Positions 35,639 through 47,305 of a stretch of DNA of 64,000 nucleotides are shown piece after piece. Under the pieces are notes generated by a model, which ran no database searches, had not been told where the DNA came from, and saw only the letters and a program-made list of their open reading frames with translations. The DNA is from Palsa-343 sp036269135 (lineage in GTDB: Bacteria; Acidobacteriota; Terriglobia; Terriglobales; Acidobacteriaceae), in the NCBI GenBank assembly GCA_036269135.1, contig DATASQ010000050.1:1-64000 (forward strand), given 5' to 3'. How positions within the stretch are numbered: position 1 is the first letter of the stretch; every line of letters begins with the position of its first letter. A program made the translations under genes and the position numbers.

Positions 35639-35650
35639 AAGGCCATTATG
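35639..35650 (-). promoter_or_regulatory. -10 element and leaderless start of the RES-Xre operon
   Basis: CATAAT (35650-35645, minus strand) followed by 6 bases and the ATG of the antitoxin. The antitoxin itself probably binds around this site, as in related modules. No convincing -35 box or operator repeat is seen. Confidence 0.5.
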
Positions 35651-35740
35651 CCATGTAACAGGCGGCATTGTGTACTGCCGCGTTTTTTATCCTCTCCCCC
35701 AGGCGGCGTACCATGGTTCCGATCCCCTGCGGAGGTCCCC

Positions 35741-36121
35741 GTGGCGCAATCCGTCGCTGATTTTCCCTACGAAACTCGCCTGAATATCCTGCATGAGCCT
35801 CTGGAAGTCATCGATGAAAGGTCCATCGCGGACACCTGCACGCACAAATGGTTCAACCAGACGCTGTGCCAGGTCAACAGCAGCGTGGTGCGCATGGCGG
35901 TGATTGAAGGCGAGTACCACTGGCACCAGCACACGGCGGACGACGAGTTTTTCTATGTCGTCGAGGGCCAGCTGATGATCGATCTGGAAGGCCGCACGGT
36001 GGAGCTGGCGCCTCGGCAGGGCTTCGTGGTGCCGCGCGGCACCCTGCATCGGACGCGCGCCCCGCACCGCACTGTGATCCTGATGGTGGAGAACGCCGGG
36101 ATCGTCCCGACCGGCAACTGA
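35741..36121 (+). CDS. Small single-domain cupin protein
   Basis: 126 residues with both cupin motifs: EYHWHQHTADDEFFYVVEGQ (His, His, Glu metal ligands) and FVVPRGTLHRTRAP (last His). It is a beta-barrel that probably binds a divalent metal; enzyme or sensor role is open. GTG 35741 is preceded by GGAGG at the right distance, which decides the start; the frame is open further upstream over the antitoxin gene. The gene stands alone between the toxin-antitoxin pair (divergent) and pgi. Confidence 0.8.
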   Translation: MAQSVADFPYETRLNILHEPLEVIDERSIADTCTHKWFNQTLCQVNSSVVRMAVIEGEYHWHQHTADDEFFYVVEGQLMIDLEGRTVELAPRQGFVVPRGTLHRTRAPHRTVILMVENAGIVPTGN

Positions 36122-36126
36122 GATTG

Positions 36127-36163
36127 AGGTTACAGGTGGCAGGCTACGGGTTACAGGTTATCG
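36127..36163. repeat. Intergenic short-period repeat (GGTTACA type)
   Basis: GGTTACA, GGTGGCA, GGCTACG, GGTTACA, GGTTATC units between the cupin gene and pgi; same family as 1429-1466. Confidence 0.45.
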
Positions 36164-36224
36164 GTGCGACGCCGATCCTCCGATCGGAATCTCAAGAGAC
36201 AGCAACGTTTTGTGGAGAGGTGTT

Positions 36225-37871
<1,647 letters not shown>

Positions 37872-38012
37872 AGGCCATTTAGAGTCCCCAGGGCCGTAAC
37901 TTTTCATCTAAATTTGTGTTGGAACAGGCAGAAGTGAGTCGATTCGGGCGACACTGCGTCTGATCCTACGAGCGCAGAGGAAAGGGACCCGAAACGCGGG
38001 GGTTACGAAACC

Positions 38013-39215
38013 ATGAGTAGCTTTGGTCTGAAGTTGCGGATGGCCGGGACATGGGTCCTGGCGCTTGCCTTTGGCCTTGCGATGGTCGCCGGAAGCACAA
38101 CAAAGGCCCAGACGACCGGCGGCAACGACAGCGGTCTGCAATCGGCGGTATCGAGCGCGCTGGCCCATGATCCTGTTTTGAAAAACCAGCCGGTCATCGC
38201 CGCCACTGCGAATGGCGTGGTGACGCTGAGCGGGACCGTGGAAACCGAGCAGCAGCGGCAGCAGGCGGAGACGGACGCTGCGAACGTGACCGGCGTGAGC
38301 GGCATCCAGAACAACATTACCGTGATCGGCCAGTCAGGCCAGAACGAAGCGGCGCAGCCGGCGCCGGCGCCTATCGATCAGCAGCAGCAGGACGCGCCGC
38401 CTCCGCCACCGGATCAGGCACAGCCGCCTGCACAAAACCCGCAGTCCACACCGCCGCCTCCGCCTCCGGACCAGGAGAGCACCGGCCAGCCGGCGTACCC
38501 GCAGCAGCAGTCGGCGTATCCGCCGCAGCAGCCGGGCTACAACAACTATCCTCCGCCGCAGCCTCCCAGCGGACCGGTGACGATCCCGGCGGGCACGCTG
38601 CTGCAGATTCGCCTCAGCGAGCCGCTGGACGTGTCGAAGGTCCAGGATGGCACGGTTTTCCAGGCCACGGCGGCCAGCGACGTTTTCGAAGGGAACGTGC
38701 TGGCGATCCCGCGCGGCGCGGTGCTGCAGGGGACCGTCGTTCACGCGAAGAAGCCCGGCGCCCTGGGCGGCAGCGGTGAACTGCAGCTGCAGATCACGCA
38801 GGTGAACCTGGGCGGCCACAGCTATCCGGTGAAAACGGATTTGTGGTCGAACAAGGGACCGAATAAGGCCGGCTACACGGCCGGCAATACGGTCGGCGGC
38901 GCGGTGATGGGCGCGATTATCGGCGGCCTCATCGGACGTGGACCGGGTGCCGCAGCGGGAGCGCTGGTAGGCGGCGGCGCGGGGATGGCGGCTTCGGCGG
39001 CCAGCAGTGGTCCGCGCATCTACCTGCCGGCGGAAGCGCTGGTGAACTTCCATCTCTCTGCCCCGGTCACCGTGCAGCCGGTGTCGTGGCAGGAAGCGCA
39101 GCAACTGGAGCGGAATGCCCCGCAGCTGGTGCGGCGACCGGTGTATCGCGGGTACCCGTACCCGTACCCCTACCCGTATCCGTATCGGGCTTACGGCTAT
39201 CCCTACCCTTACTGA
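38013..39215 (+). CDS. Secreted BON-domain protein with Pro/Gln-rich linker, glycine zipper and Tyr-Pro tail
   Basis: 400 residues: signal peptide (to about residue 33), a BON domain (LQSAVSSALAHDPVLK, GVVTLSGTVETEQQRQQAE, GVSGIQNNITV), a Pro/Gln-rich linker (115-188), a beta-rich domain starting VTIPAGTLLQIRLSEPLD, a glycine-zipper hydrophobic segment (GGAVMGAIIGGLIGRGPGAA), and a tail of Tyr-Pro repeats (39150-39212). BON domains bind phospholipid, and glycine zippers insert in membranes, so it is probably an outer-membrane-associated protein. The middle and zipper parts are shared with the lipoprotein encoded at 44175-44930. Confidence 0.72.
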   Translation: MSSFGLKLRMAGTWVLALAFGLAMVAGSTTKAQTTGGNDSGLQSAVSSALAHDPVLKNQPVIAATANGVVTLSGTVETEQQRQQAETDAANVTGVSGIQNNITVIGQSGQNEAAQPAPAPIDQQQQDAPPPPPDQAQPPAQNPQSTPPPPPPDQESTGQPAYPQQQSAYPPQQPGYNNYPPPQPPSGPVTIPAGTLLQIRLSEPLDVSKVQDGTVFQATAASDVFEGNVLAIPRGAVLQGTVVHAKKPGALGGSGELQLQITQVNLGGHSYPVKTDLWSNKGPNKAGYTAGNTVGGAVMGAIIGGLIGRGPGAAAGALVGGGAGMAASAASSGPRIYLPAEALVNFHLSAPVTVQPVSWQEAQQLERNAPQLVRRPVYRGYPYPYPYPYPYRAYGYPYPY

Positions 39216-39236
39216 GGCCTTGGCTCTTTCAGGCGC

Positions 39237-39267
39237 AATAAGACCCGCTTTCGTGGCGGGTCTTATT
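39237..39267. terminator. Strong hairpin terminator
   Basis: A perfect 12-bp stem, AATAAGACCCGC (39237-39248) with GCGGGTCTTATT (39256-39267), and a 7-base loop. The A-rich left and T-rich right ends make it able to stop transcription on either strand. It follows the BON-domain gene by 21 bases. The following 140 bases up to 39409 hold no gene that I can support. Confidence 0.85.
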
Positions 39268-39409
39268 CGTGCCGACCCCTGTCAGTACCCGACTCAACCA
39301 GACCGGTTCCGGCTGGACACGGCTGATAATCTGGTGGCAGCCGTCACCCACGAGAGTGACCCCGCGCGCGGTACAGACTGTTCCCGGCCGAACGGCGGTC
39401 CCATCCCGT

Positions 39410-40360
39410 ATGCCTGCCGGAGCGTCCAATGAAGGAGTGGGTCCCATAACATCCATCGAGAGCAGAGGGCAGAAATCTTCTTCGTCCTCACAGCGACCCC
39501 ATCGGCTGACCCGCCGATCGTTCCTGACGCTGTCGGCGGCCTCCCTGGGCGGCTTCGCCCTTTACTCCGGCGAAATTGCGCGGCACGAAATCAGCGTGGA
39601 AGAGCATACGATTCACCTGCCTCGCCTGCCCGACGCGTTTCGCGGGATGAAAATCGCGCAAATCTCCGATATTCATTACCTGGAGTTCACGGAAAGCTTC
39701 TTTGTGCGCGAGATCGTAGATCATGTGAACCGCCTGAAGCCGGACATGGTGTTGATCACCGGGGATTTCGTTACCTATGGGCCGATTCGCTTTCCCCCAA
39801 CACCCATCCACAAGGCTTTCGCGCTGCGCCATATGCCGGAGTGCGCTTCCATCCTGAGCCAGATTCAGGCTCCGCTGCGCTACACGTCGCTGGGCAATCA
39901 CGACCAGATGGTGAATGGGCGCGCGATCTGGCACATCCTTGGGGAGCATGGCCTTCCCTGCCTGTACAACACAGCCGTGCCGCTGGAACGGGACGGGCAG
40001 CGCGTGTGGCTGGTGGGGCTGGGCAGCGCATGCGTGGGAGCTGCCAATCCGCAGGAGGCAATTCCGGCCAGCGCGATCAGGAATAAAGAAACGATCATCA
40101 TGATGGCGCACGAGCCCGACATTCTGCCCGAGATTGCCGACTACAAAGTCGATCTGATGCTTTCCGGCCACACGCATGGCGGCCAGATCCGAATTCCCTT
40201 CCTGCGCCCCCTTTTTCTTCCGCTTTACGGCAGGCGCTACATCCAGGGGTGGTTCCAGTACGGCTCGACGCATCTCTACGTGAATCGAGGGGTCGGCGCG
40301 ATTGGCTTACCCATGCGGCTGAACTGTCCGCCGGAGATCACGGTCTTCACGCTGGCCTGA
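39410..40360 (+). CDS. Tat-exported metallophosphoesterase (YkuE/calcineurin-like)
   Basis: 316 residues. A twin-arginine signal RRSFLTLSAASLGGFALY precedes a calcineurin-like fold with all metal motifs: AQISDIHYLEF, LITGDF, TSLGNHDQM, MAHEPDIL and LSGHTHGGQIRIP. Similar proteins act on phospholipid headgroups or UDP-sugar lipids outside the membrane. The Tat genes are at 52357. The start is uncertain: ATG 39410 is used, a GTG at 39440 is also possible, and the frame is open to 39269, where the upstream part overlaps the terminator. Confidence 0.85.
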   Translation: MPAGASNEGVGPITSIESRGQKSSSSSQRPHRLTRRSFLTLSAASLGGFALYSGEIARHEISVEEHTIHLPRLPDAFRGMKIAQISDIHYLEFTESFFVREIVDHVNRLKPDMVLITGDFVTYGPIRFPPTPIHKAFALRHMPECASILSQIQAPLRYTSLGNHDQMVNGRAIWHILGEHGLPCLYNTAVPLERDGQRVWLVGLGSACVGAANPQEAIPASAIRNKETIIMMAHEPDILPEIADYKVDLMLSGHTHGGQIRIPFLRPLFLPLYGRRYIQGWFQYGSTHLYVNRGVGAIGLPMRLNCPPEITVFTLA

Positions 40361-40388
40361 ACTGGCTCGCCCGACTCACCGACTGAAC

Positions 40389-41756
<1,368 letters not shown>

Positions 41757-41764
41757 CGCGGGAG

Positions 41765-44038
41765 TCAGACCGTTCTGCTCAGCGCCGCGGCCGGCGTGCT
41801 CTCCGGGAACGGCGGCTCGGCCAGCGGCAATTCGATGATAAAGCGCGCACCGGCAGGCACATTGTTCTCGGCGCGAATGCTGCCGCCGTGATCCTGAACA
41901 ATCTTGGCGACAATGGAGAGCCCGAGCCCGGTGCCCCGATGCCGCGTGGAGAACCAGGGCAGGAAGAGCCGCTCGCGCATGTCGTCGGTGATGCCGGGGC
42001 CGGTATCGGAGACGACAATCTCAGCCATCCCGCGGGTATCGGCAACGCCGGTGCGGATCGACAGGACCCGCAGCAGGCTGTCCTGCATGGCTTCCGCGGC
42101 GTTGTCGATGAGATTGGCAATGGCGCGGCGCAGGGCTTCCGGATCGGCCATCACCGGAGGCAGGCCCGGCTCGAGCCGTCTCTCGACGCGGACATTCCCC
42201 ATCCGGCCCTCAAAGAGCAGCAGCGCGCTCTCGACGATCTCGTTCAGCTCGGCGGAACGCGGATGCGCGACCGGGAACTCCGCCAGCGCGGCAAACTGCC
42301 CGACCAGCGTACGCAGCGACTCCACCGAACCCAGAATCACATCGCAGCACCTGCGAATCACACCCGGCGATTCGGGCAGGCTGCGATCGATATGGCGCCG
42401 GATCCTTTCCGTGGAGAGCGTGATGGGGGTGAGCGGATTGCGGATTTCATGCGCGACGCGCTGCGCTACTTCCTTCCAGGCGGCCTGGCGCTGCGCATGC
42501 AGGAACTCCGAAACGTCTTCGAGGACGAGAATCGAACCGAGGTCCGGCCCGCCCCGGGAATCCAGCGCCGCCAGGGTAACAGAGAGATTGAAGACAGCGC
42601 GCGGGGTGCGCAGCTCAAACTCCGAAGAGGCCGTGCCCATGCGGTGAGCCCGGCGATCCAGGCGCACCATATCCTCGGCCAGCTCCGGCGGCAGGAGTGA
42701 ATCCAGCGGTACACCGGTGAGGTTCGGCTGGCCCTTCAGCCGCAGCAATTCCGCAAAGGCCCGATTGCCGTGGATGATTTTGCGCGATGGGTCGAGGGTG
42801 ACAACGCCGGAGGGAATGGTCTCCAGGATGGTTTCCAGCTCCTTGCGGCGAGCCTCGATGGCCAGATTGGCCGCGGAGAGCTCCCGGGCCGAGGTTTCCG
42901 CCAGCAGCCGGCTCTGTTCCAGATCGGCCGCCATGTGGTTGAAGGAGCGAACCAGCTCCCCCATTTCGGCTGTGGCTCGCACCGTCACGCGGTGGCGATA
43001 ATCGCCGCGGCCAATGACGTCCATGGCGTCCGCCAGCGCTTCGAGCGGTCCGGTCATCTGCCGCGAAACGTAGAGCGCCAGCCAGCTGCTGGCAAAGAAC
43101 ACCAGAGCCGTCAGCATCAGGAGCAGGAGAAAATACGTAGTGCGGATAATCCGCCGCTGACGGTACAGCGCCCAGTACTGGCTGGTGCCGCTGCTCAGGT
43201 CGGCCATGATGGAGTTGAGGCCGGCCGGCATCGGCAAACCGACAACGATGATGCCCCCGGCCGGCAGACTCGCCGCACCCAGAGCATATTCTGTACCCCC
43301 GGCAATCAGCATGGGCTCGTCGGAGCGCTGGGCGGCCTTCAGAATGAAAGGCGCGAGAGCGGTCCCCGCGGGAATCGGCTGCTGATCGTCGGGATCGACC
43401 CAGGAATGAACCTGCGCGGGCCCTGAGGCCTGGGGCAGCTCGTAGGAGACAAACGGAACCGAGTCCTGGTAAAGGATCACGAAACCGCCCTGGAGGGTGA
43501 TCTGATGCGAGCGCAGCTCGTCGAGAATGGGCTGCCGGTTCGGAGCCTCAAGCGTCGCGGAAAGCGGCCGGGAGCGCGCGATGCTCTCTGCCTCAGCACG
43601 CGCATTCAGGGCTGCGTAGTGGGACAGCTCCATGGCAATCTGCGTCGATTCTGCCCGCACCTCCACTGCCGGAGTCGAAAACCATCTGTCCAGTGAACGA
43701 TTTAGAAGGAGAAAACTGAACAAAAACATGAACATCGCGGGCACAAAGGAAAGCAGCAACGCCCCGATGAACATACGAGTGCGCAGCCGGGCGCCTAATA
43801 CCTGACTGCGTTCCTCGGCCAAAAGCTTGATGAGATTCCGCAGCAGCAGAACCAGGACCGTGACAAAGAGGAGAAAGACCAGGACTGAAAGCGAAGTGAG
43901 GAGGAAGATCTGCCCGGTGGTGCGCGGGTTCAGCTGGCGAAGGTTGAAGGCGTTCATCCCCACCAGCAGAAGCAGCAGCACAAAGACCGCGATGCCCAGC
44001 AGGATCAGGGTGGTTCGCCGATTACGCACTTCGACCAA
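41765..44038 (-). CDS. NtrY-like membrane sensor histidine kinase
   Basis: 757 residues: transmembrane helices at about 10-30, 44-68, 89-112 and 300-322, a periplasmic sensor region between the third and fourth, a HAMP domain (324-375), a PAS domain (395-510), the phospho-acceptor His530 in VAHEIRNPLTPITLS, and the HATPase motifs NLIDNAAEAM, DTGPGI, RGTGLGLSIVAKIV. The NtrY family senses envelope or redox/nitrogen cues. The TTG start at 44038 has GAGGAAGG 6 bases upstream, and a TATAAT box lies at 44070-44065. Confidence 0.9.
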   Translation of the reverse strand: MVEVRNRRTTLILLGIAVFVLLLLLVGMNAFNLRQLNPRTTGQIFLLTSLSVLVFLLFVTVLVLLLRNLIKLLAEERSQVLGARLRTRMFIGALLLSFVPAMFMFLFSFLLLNRSLDRWFSTPAVEVRAESTQIAMELSHYAALNARAEAESIARSRPLSATLEAPNRQPILDELRSHQITLQGGFVILYQDSVPFVSYELPQASGPAQVHSWVDPDDQQPIPAGTALAPFILKAAQRSDEPMLIAGGTEYALGAASLPAGGIIVVGLPMPAGLNSIMADLSSGTSQYWALYRQRRIIRTTYFLLLLMLTALVFFASSWLALYVSRQMTGPLEALADAMDVIGRGDYRHRVTVRATAEMGELVRSFNHMAADLEQSRLLAETSARELSAANLAIEARRKELETILETIPSGVVTLDPSRKIIHGNRAFAELLRLKGQPNLTGVPLDSLLPPELAEDMVRLDRRAHRMGTASSEFELRTPRAVFNLSVTLAALDSRGGPDLGSILVLEDVSEFLHAQRQAAWKEVAQRVAHEIRNPLTPITLSTERIRRHIDRSLPESPGVIRRCCDVILGSVESLRTLVGQFAALAEFPVAHPRSAELNEIVESALLLFEGRMGNVRVERRLEPGLPPVMADPEALRRAIANLIDNAAEAMQDSLLRVLSIRTGVADTRGMAEIVVSDTGPGITDDMRERLFLPWFSTRHRGTGLGLSIVAKIVQDHGGSIRAENNVPAGARFIIELPLAEPPFPESTPAAALSRTV

Positions 44039-44064
44039 GTGAATCCTTCCTCGGATACGGGACG

Positions 44065-44070
44065 ATTATA
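44065..44070 (-). promoter_or_regulatory. -10 box of the NtrY/NtrX-like operon
   Basis: TATAAT on the minus strand, 26 bases before the TTG start; the predicted leader of about 20 bases holds the GAGGAAGG ribosome binding site. No clear -35 box. Confidence 0.5.
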
Positions 44071-44174
44071 GGACGGATGATGCACTAAAATGCTCTTTCT
44101 GAAAGCGAAAGAGGTCCTGGGCCGACGCGGGTGCCCAGCCCGAACTCCGCAAAGGAAAGAGGATCGAGTCTGCT

Positions 44175-44930
44175 ATGAGAGTGACCCACACCCCCCTCCG
44201 CCTGGCCACCGCGGCTTTGGCAAGCGTCTTCGTCGTGACGGGTTGCAGCAAGAGCGCTCCGCCCGCGAACACCCAGAATTCGACACCGGCCGCCCAGCAG
44301 CCCGCTGCGGCGAACAACCCACCGGCGCCGCCGCCCGACAATACGACACCCGCACCGGCGCCGCCGCAAACCGCTTCCGCCCCCGCGTCTCAGCCTGCGG
44401 CGCCACCGGCCGCTGCCCGCATCACGATTCCGGCGGGCACACGGATCCGCGTGCGCCTGGATGAGGACCTCGGATCGAAGATCAGCCAGCCCGGGCAGAC
44501 CTTCGCCGCCACCGTAGCCGACGACGTGGTGGTTCACGGCCAGACCGTCATTCCCCGCCACGCGCGCGCCGAAGGGGTGGTGATCGACGCGAAGGCTCTG
44601 GGCCATTTCAAAGGCGGCGCTCTGCTGGAGCTGCGCCTGGAGCGGGTGAAGACCCCGTGGGGCAGCTATCCCGTCTCCACCAGCACCATGTCTCAGGTGG
44701 AAAAGGGCAAAGGCAAGCGGACCGCTCTGTTCGCCGGTGGCGGCGGGGCCTTCGGGGCGATTGTCGGAGGGCTGGCCGGAGGCGGCAAAGGAGCGCTGAT
44801 CGGCGGACTCGCCGGAGCCGGAGCCGGATCGGCCGGCAGCGCCATGACCGGGAACAGGGAAATCTTTCTTCCCACGGAAACCCTGCTGACCTTCCGGATG
44901 GAACGTCCGGTGCACATCACTGCGCAATAA
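44175..44930 (+). CDS. Glycine-zipper lipoprotein
   Basis: 251 residues. Lipobox VFVVTGC with Cys25 as lipid anchor, a Pro/Ala-rich linker (26-82), a beta-rich domain starting ARITIPAGTRIRVRLDEDLG, and a glycine-zipper segment GGGGAFGAIVGGLAGGGKGA and GGLAGAGAGSAG near residues 190-225, then FLPTETLLTFRMERPV. The same domain order (TIPAGT..IR domain, zipper, FLPTETLLxFRL ending) occurs in the BON-domain protein at 38013-39215, so they are diverged paralogues. It is followed by a terminator. Confidence 0.78.
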   Translation: MRVTHTPLRLATAALASVFVVTGCSKSAPPANTQNSTPAAQQPAAANNPPAPPPDNTTPAPAPPQTASAPASQPAAPPAAARITIPAGTRIRVRLDEDLGSKISQPGQTFAATVADDVVVHGQTVIPRHARAEGVVIDAKALGHFKGGALLELRLERVKTPWGSYPVSTSTMSQVEKGKGKRTALFAGGGGAFGAIVGGLAGGGKGALIGGLAGAGAGSAGSAMTGNREIFLPTETLLTFRMERPVHITAQ

Positions 44931-44946
44931 CGCGCCAGGAGAACGT

Positions 44947-44981
44947 GGGGCGCGGCTGCCAGGCTGCGCCCCTTTCTCTTT
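44947..44981 (+). terminator. Rho-independent terminator of the lipoprotein gene
   Basis: Stem GGGGCGC (44947-44953) with GCGCCCC (44966-44972) around a 12-base loop that can pair further, followed by TTTCTCTTT. It ends 3 bases before the stop codon of the convergent alanine dehydrogenase gene. Confidence 0.75.
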
Positions 44982-44983
44982 AC

Positions 44984-46099
44984 TCAGGCCAGCAGATCGC
45001 GGACGGGCTTCCAGGGCTTCTTCTGCGAAGCGGCGACGGGCTCGCAGGTCAGCGTGCCTTCATACGTGTTCACGCCGTCGCGAATGCCGTCGTCTTCCTG
45101 TATGGCCTTTTTCGCTCCCTGGCGGGCGAGCCGCATCACGTACGGGAAGGTCGCGTTCGTCAGCGCCAGCGTGGAGGTGTTCGGCACCGCCGCGGGCATA
45201 TTCGTCACGCAGTAGTGAACCACGCCGTTCACTTCAAACGCGGGGTCGCTGTGGGTTGTCGGCCGGGCCGTTTCGACACAGCCACCCTGATCGATGGCGA
45301 CGTCGACGATGACCGCCCCCTTCTTCATCTTCGCGACCATTTCGCGGGTCACGATTTTCGGCGCCGCAGCTCCGGGGATCAGCACGCCGCCAATCACCAG
45401 ATCGGCTGCCTGCACCGCCCGCGAGACGTTCCACGTATTCGAGGCGAGGGTAAAGAGGCGGCCGTTGAAGATGTCGTCCAGCTCGCGGAGGCGATTCAGA
45501 TTCAGGTCCACGAGCGTGACGCGGGCTCCCATGCCCAGAGCGATCTTGGCCGCATTCGTGCCGACGATGCCCCCGCCGATGATGCAGACGCTGGCCGGCG
45601 GCACGCCGGGCACCCCGCCCAGCAGCACACCGCGCCCGCCCTTTTCTTTCTCCAGATAAGCCGCGCCCACCTGCACCGCCATGCGGCCCGCGACCTCGGA
45701 CATGGGCGTAAGCAGCGGCAGCGTGCCGGCCCGGTCGCGAATGGTCTCGTAGGCGATGCCGATGACTTTCTTCTGCAGCAGCTTCTCCGTCAGCTCGGGC
45801 ACCGGGGCGAGGTGCAGATAGGTGAAGAGCACCAGGCCTTCACGGAAGAATCCATACTCCTTCTCGACGGGCTCCTTGACCTTGACCACCAGGTCGGCAT
45901 TGCCCCAGACGTTATGCGCGGAGCCGACGATTTCCGCGCCGGCGGACTGGTACTCGTCATCGGTGAAGGCGGAAAGCTCGCCGGCATGGGTCTCCACCAG
46001 CACCTTGTGTCCGGCGTCTGATAGAGATTTGACACCTGCCGGCGTAATACCCACACGGCTCTCGTGGTCTTTCACTTCCTTCGGAACGCCAATGATCAT
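44984..46099 (-). CDS. ald: Alanine dehydrogenase
   Basis: NAD-dependent reversible deamination of L-alanine to pyruvate. 371 residues with the usual pattern: MIIGVPKEVKDHESRVGITP, the Lys/His substrate site in VVKVKEPVEKEY and TYLHLA, MSEVAGRMAVQVGA, and the Rossmann loop IIGGGIVGTNAAKIALGMGA. The C-terminal VDVAIDQGGCVET is also typical. The gene is 45 bases downstream of a receiver-only regulator on the same strand; there is no visible Shine-Dalgarno. Confidence 0.95.
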   Translation of the reverse strand: MIIGVPKEVKDHESRVGITPAGVKSLSDAGHKVLVETHAGELSAFTDDEYQSAGAEIVGSAHNVWGNADLVVKVKEPVEKEYGFFREGLVLFTYLHLAPVPELTEKLLQKKVIGIAYETIRDRAGTLPLLTPMSEVAGRMAVQVGAAYLEKEKGGRGVLLGGVPGVPPASVCIIGGGIVGTNAAKIALGMGARVTLVDLNLNRLRELDDIFNGRLFTLASNTWNVSRAVQAADLVIGGVLIPGAAAPKIVTREMVAKMKKGAVIVDVAIDQGGCVETARPTTHSDPAFEVNGVVHYCVTNMPAAVPNTSTLALTNATFPYVMRLARQGAKKAIQEDDGIRDGVNTYEGTLTCEPVAASQKKPWKPVRDLLA

Positions 46100-46144
46100 T
46101 TGGTGGCTGCGGCCCCCAGTCTGCGGAAAGGTCAGATGCGAACT

Positions 46145-46534
46145 CTACATCCTATCGCACAGCAGGCGTCGCAGCTCCCGGGTGAGCGCGCCGGGGGTCA
46201 CCGGCTTGCACAGGAAAACCGTCATGACGTCGGCCGGACCCTCGATGACATTCCCACTCACGACGATCGCCGGCAGACTGGGCTTCAGGGTGCGAACCCG
46301 GGCAATCAGCCTTTGACCGCCCATGCCCGGCATCTTGGCGTCGGTGACGATGGCGTCCAGCGTCTCGAGATTCTTCCGTGCGGATTCCAGCCCCGCTGAG
46401 CCGTTTTCGCAGGCGATCACCTGATAGCCCGCCGACTGCAGAACCTTGGTGAACAGGAGGCGAACCGCGCGGTCATCCTCGACGACGAGGACCGTAGCGG
46501 CAGGAGCTTCCTCGACCGATTTTTTCTCGCGCAA
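46145..46534 (-). CDS. Single-domain response regulator (receiver only)
   Basis: 129 residues: VLVVEDDRAVRLLFTKVL, phosphoacceptor Asp65 in AIVTDAKMPGMGG, the Ser in IVVSGNV and Lys in FLCKPVTPGAL. No output domain, so it signals by protein contact, as in CheY or Spo0F types. There is no kinase gene next to it; its neighbours are ald downstream and the DesR-like regulator upstream. The 159 bases upstream hold no gene I can recognise. Confidence 0.88.
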   Translation of the reverse strand: MREKKSVEEAPAATVLVVEDDRAVRLLFTKVLQSAGYQVIACENGSAGLESARKNLETLDAIVTDAKMPGMGGQRLIARVRTLKPSLPAIVVSGNVIEGPADVMTVFLCKPVTPGALTRELRRLLCDRM

Positions 46535-46693
46535 ACTCAGGGGGAGTCTCTCTTTGCAAAAGGGGGCCGTGGTTGGGATGGCAAATCTGGCCTAGCAGTC
46601 CGAAACCGACGGGCGGTCCCGCGATGGATGAACGTATCACGGGTGAGATGACGGGACAATGGCGCACGCTGCCTGCGTGGTTACCGCTGGAAC

Positions 46694-47305
46694 CTATAGC
46701 CAGCCCCGGGCCCGCGCCAGGCGGGCAGCTTCCACACGGTTAGATGCGCCCAGCTTGCTGATCGCCTCCGAGAGGTAATTGCGAATCGTGCCCTCGGACA
46801 GGTGCAGCTCTTCGGCGATCTCGCCGCTGGACTTCCCCTCCCCGGCGCGCCACAGGATTTGCCGCTCGCGCTCGGTCAGAGGGTCGGGGCCGCTGTCCCA
46901 GGCTTCCAGCGCCAGGTCGGGGTCGACCACCCGCAGTCCCTGGTGCACGCGGCGTACCGCATCGGCCAGCTCGGCCGAGGGGCGGTCCTTGAGGAGGTAC
47001 CCCTTCGCGCCGGCATCCAGGGCACGGCGAAGGTACCCCGGCCGCGCGAACGTGGTCAGAATGATGACCCGCGTCTGCGGAAGCCGTTCGCGCACCTCGG
47101 CGGCCAGCGTCAGGCCCGTCATCTCCGGCATTTCGATGTCCGTCACCAGAATGTCGGGCTTGTGTTTGCCCGCCAGGGTCAGCGCCTCCCGGCCGTTGGC
47201 GGCGCGGGCGCAGACCGCAATGTCCGGCTCGGTCTCCAGCAGGGCAGCCAGCGCTCCCAGCACCATGGCCTGGTCTTCGGCGACGAGCACCTGAATCTTT
47301 TTCAT
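46694..47305 (-). CDS. NarL/DesR-family response regulator
   Basis: 203 residues: receiver domain with Asp56 in LVTDIEMPEMTG and a LuxR-type helix-turn-helix (LTERERQILWRAGEGKSSGE, LHLSEGTIRNYLSEAISKLG). Closest layout to DesR/LiaR. Its ATG overlaps the TGA of the kinase gene by 4 bases (ATGA). It is last gene of the operon ATPase-permease-kinase-regulator and most likely controls that operon. Confidence 0.93.
   Translation of the reverse strand: MKKIQVLVAEDQAMVLGALAALLETEPDIAVCARAANGREALTLAGKHKPDILVTDIEMPEMTGLTLAAEVRERLPQTRVIILTTFARPGYLRRALDAGAKGYLLKDRPSAELADAVRRVHQGLRVVDPDLALEAWDSGPDPLTERERQILWRAGEGKSSGEIAEELHLSEGTIRNYLSEAISKLGASNRVEAARLARARGWL

Noticed and set aside
37985..38012. GCGGGGGTTACGAAACC before the BON-domain gene, reminiscent of the 3' end of a c-di-GMP-I riboswitch
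   Set aside because: The conserved 5' half (GGACGCAAAG-type core and tetraloop receptor) is missing, so the likeness is by chance.
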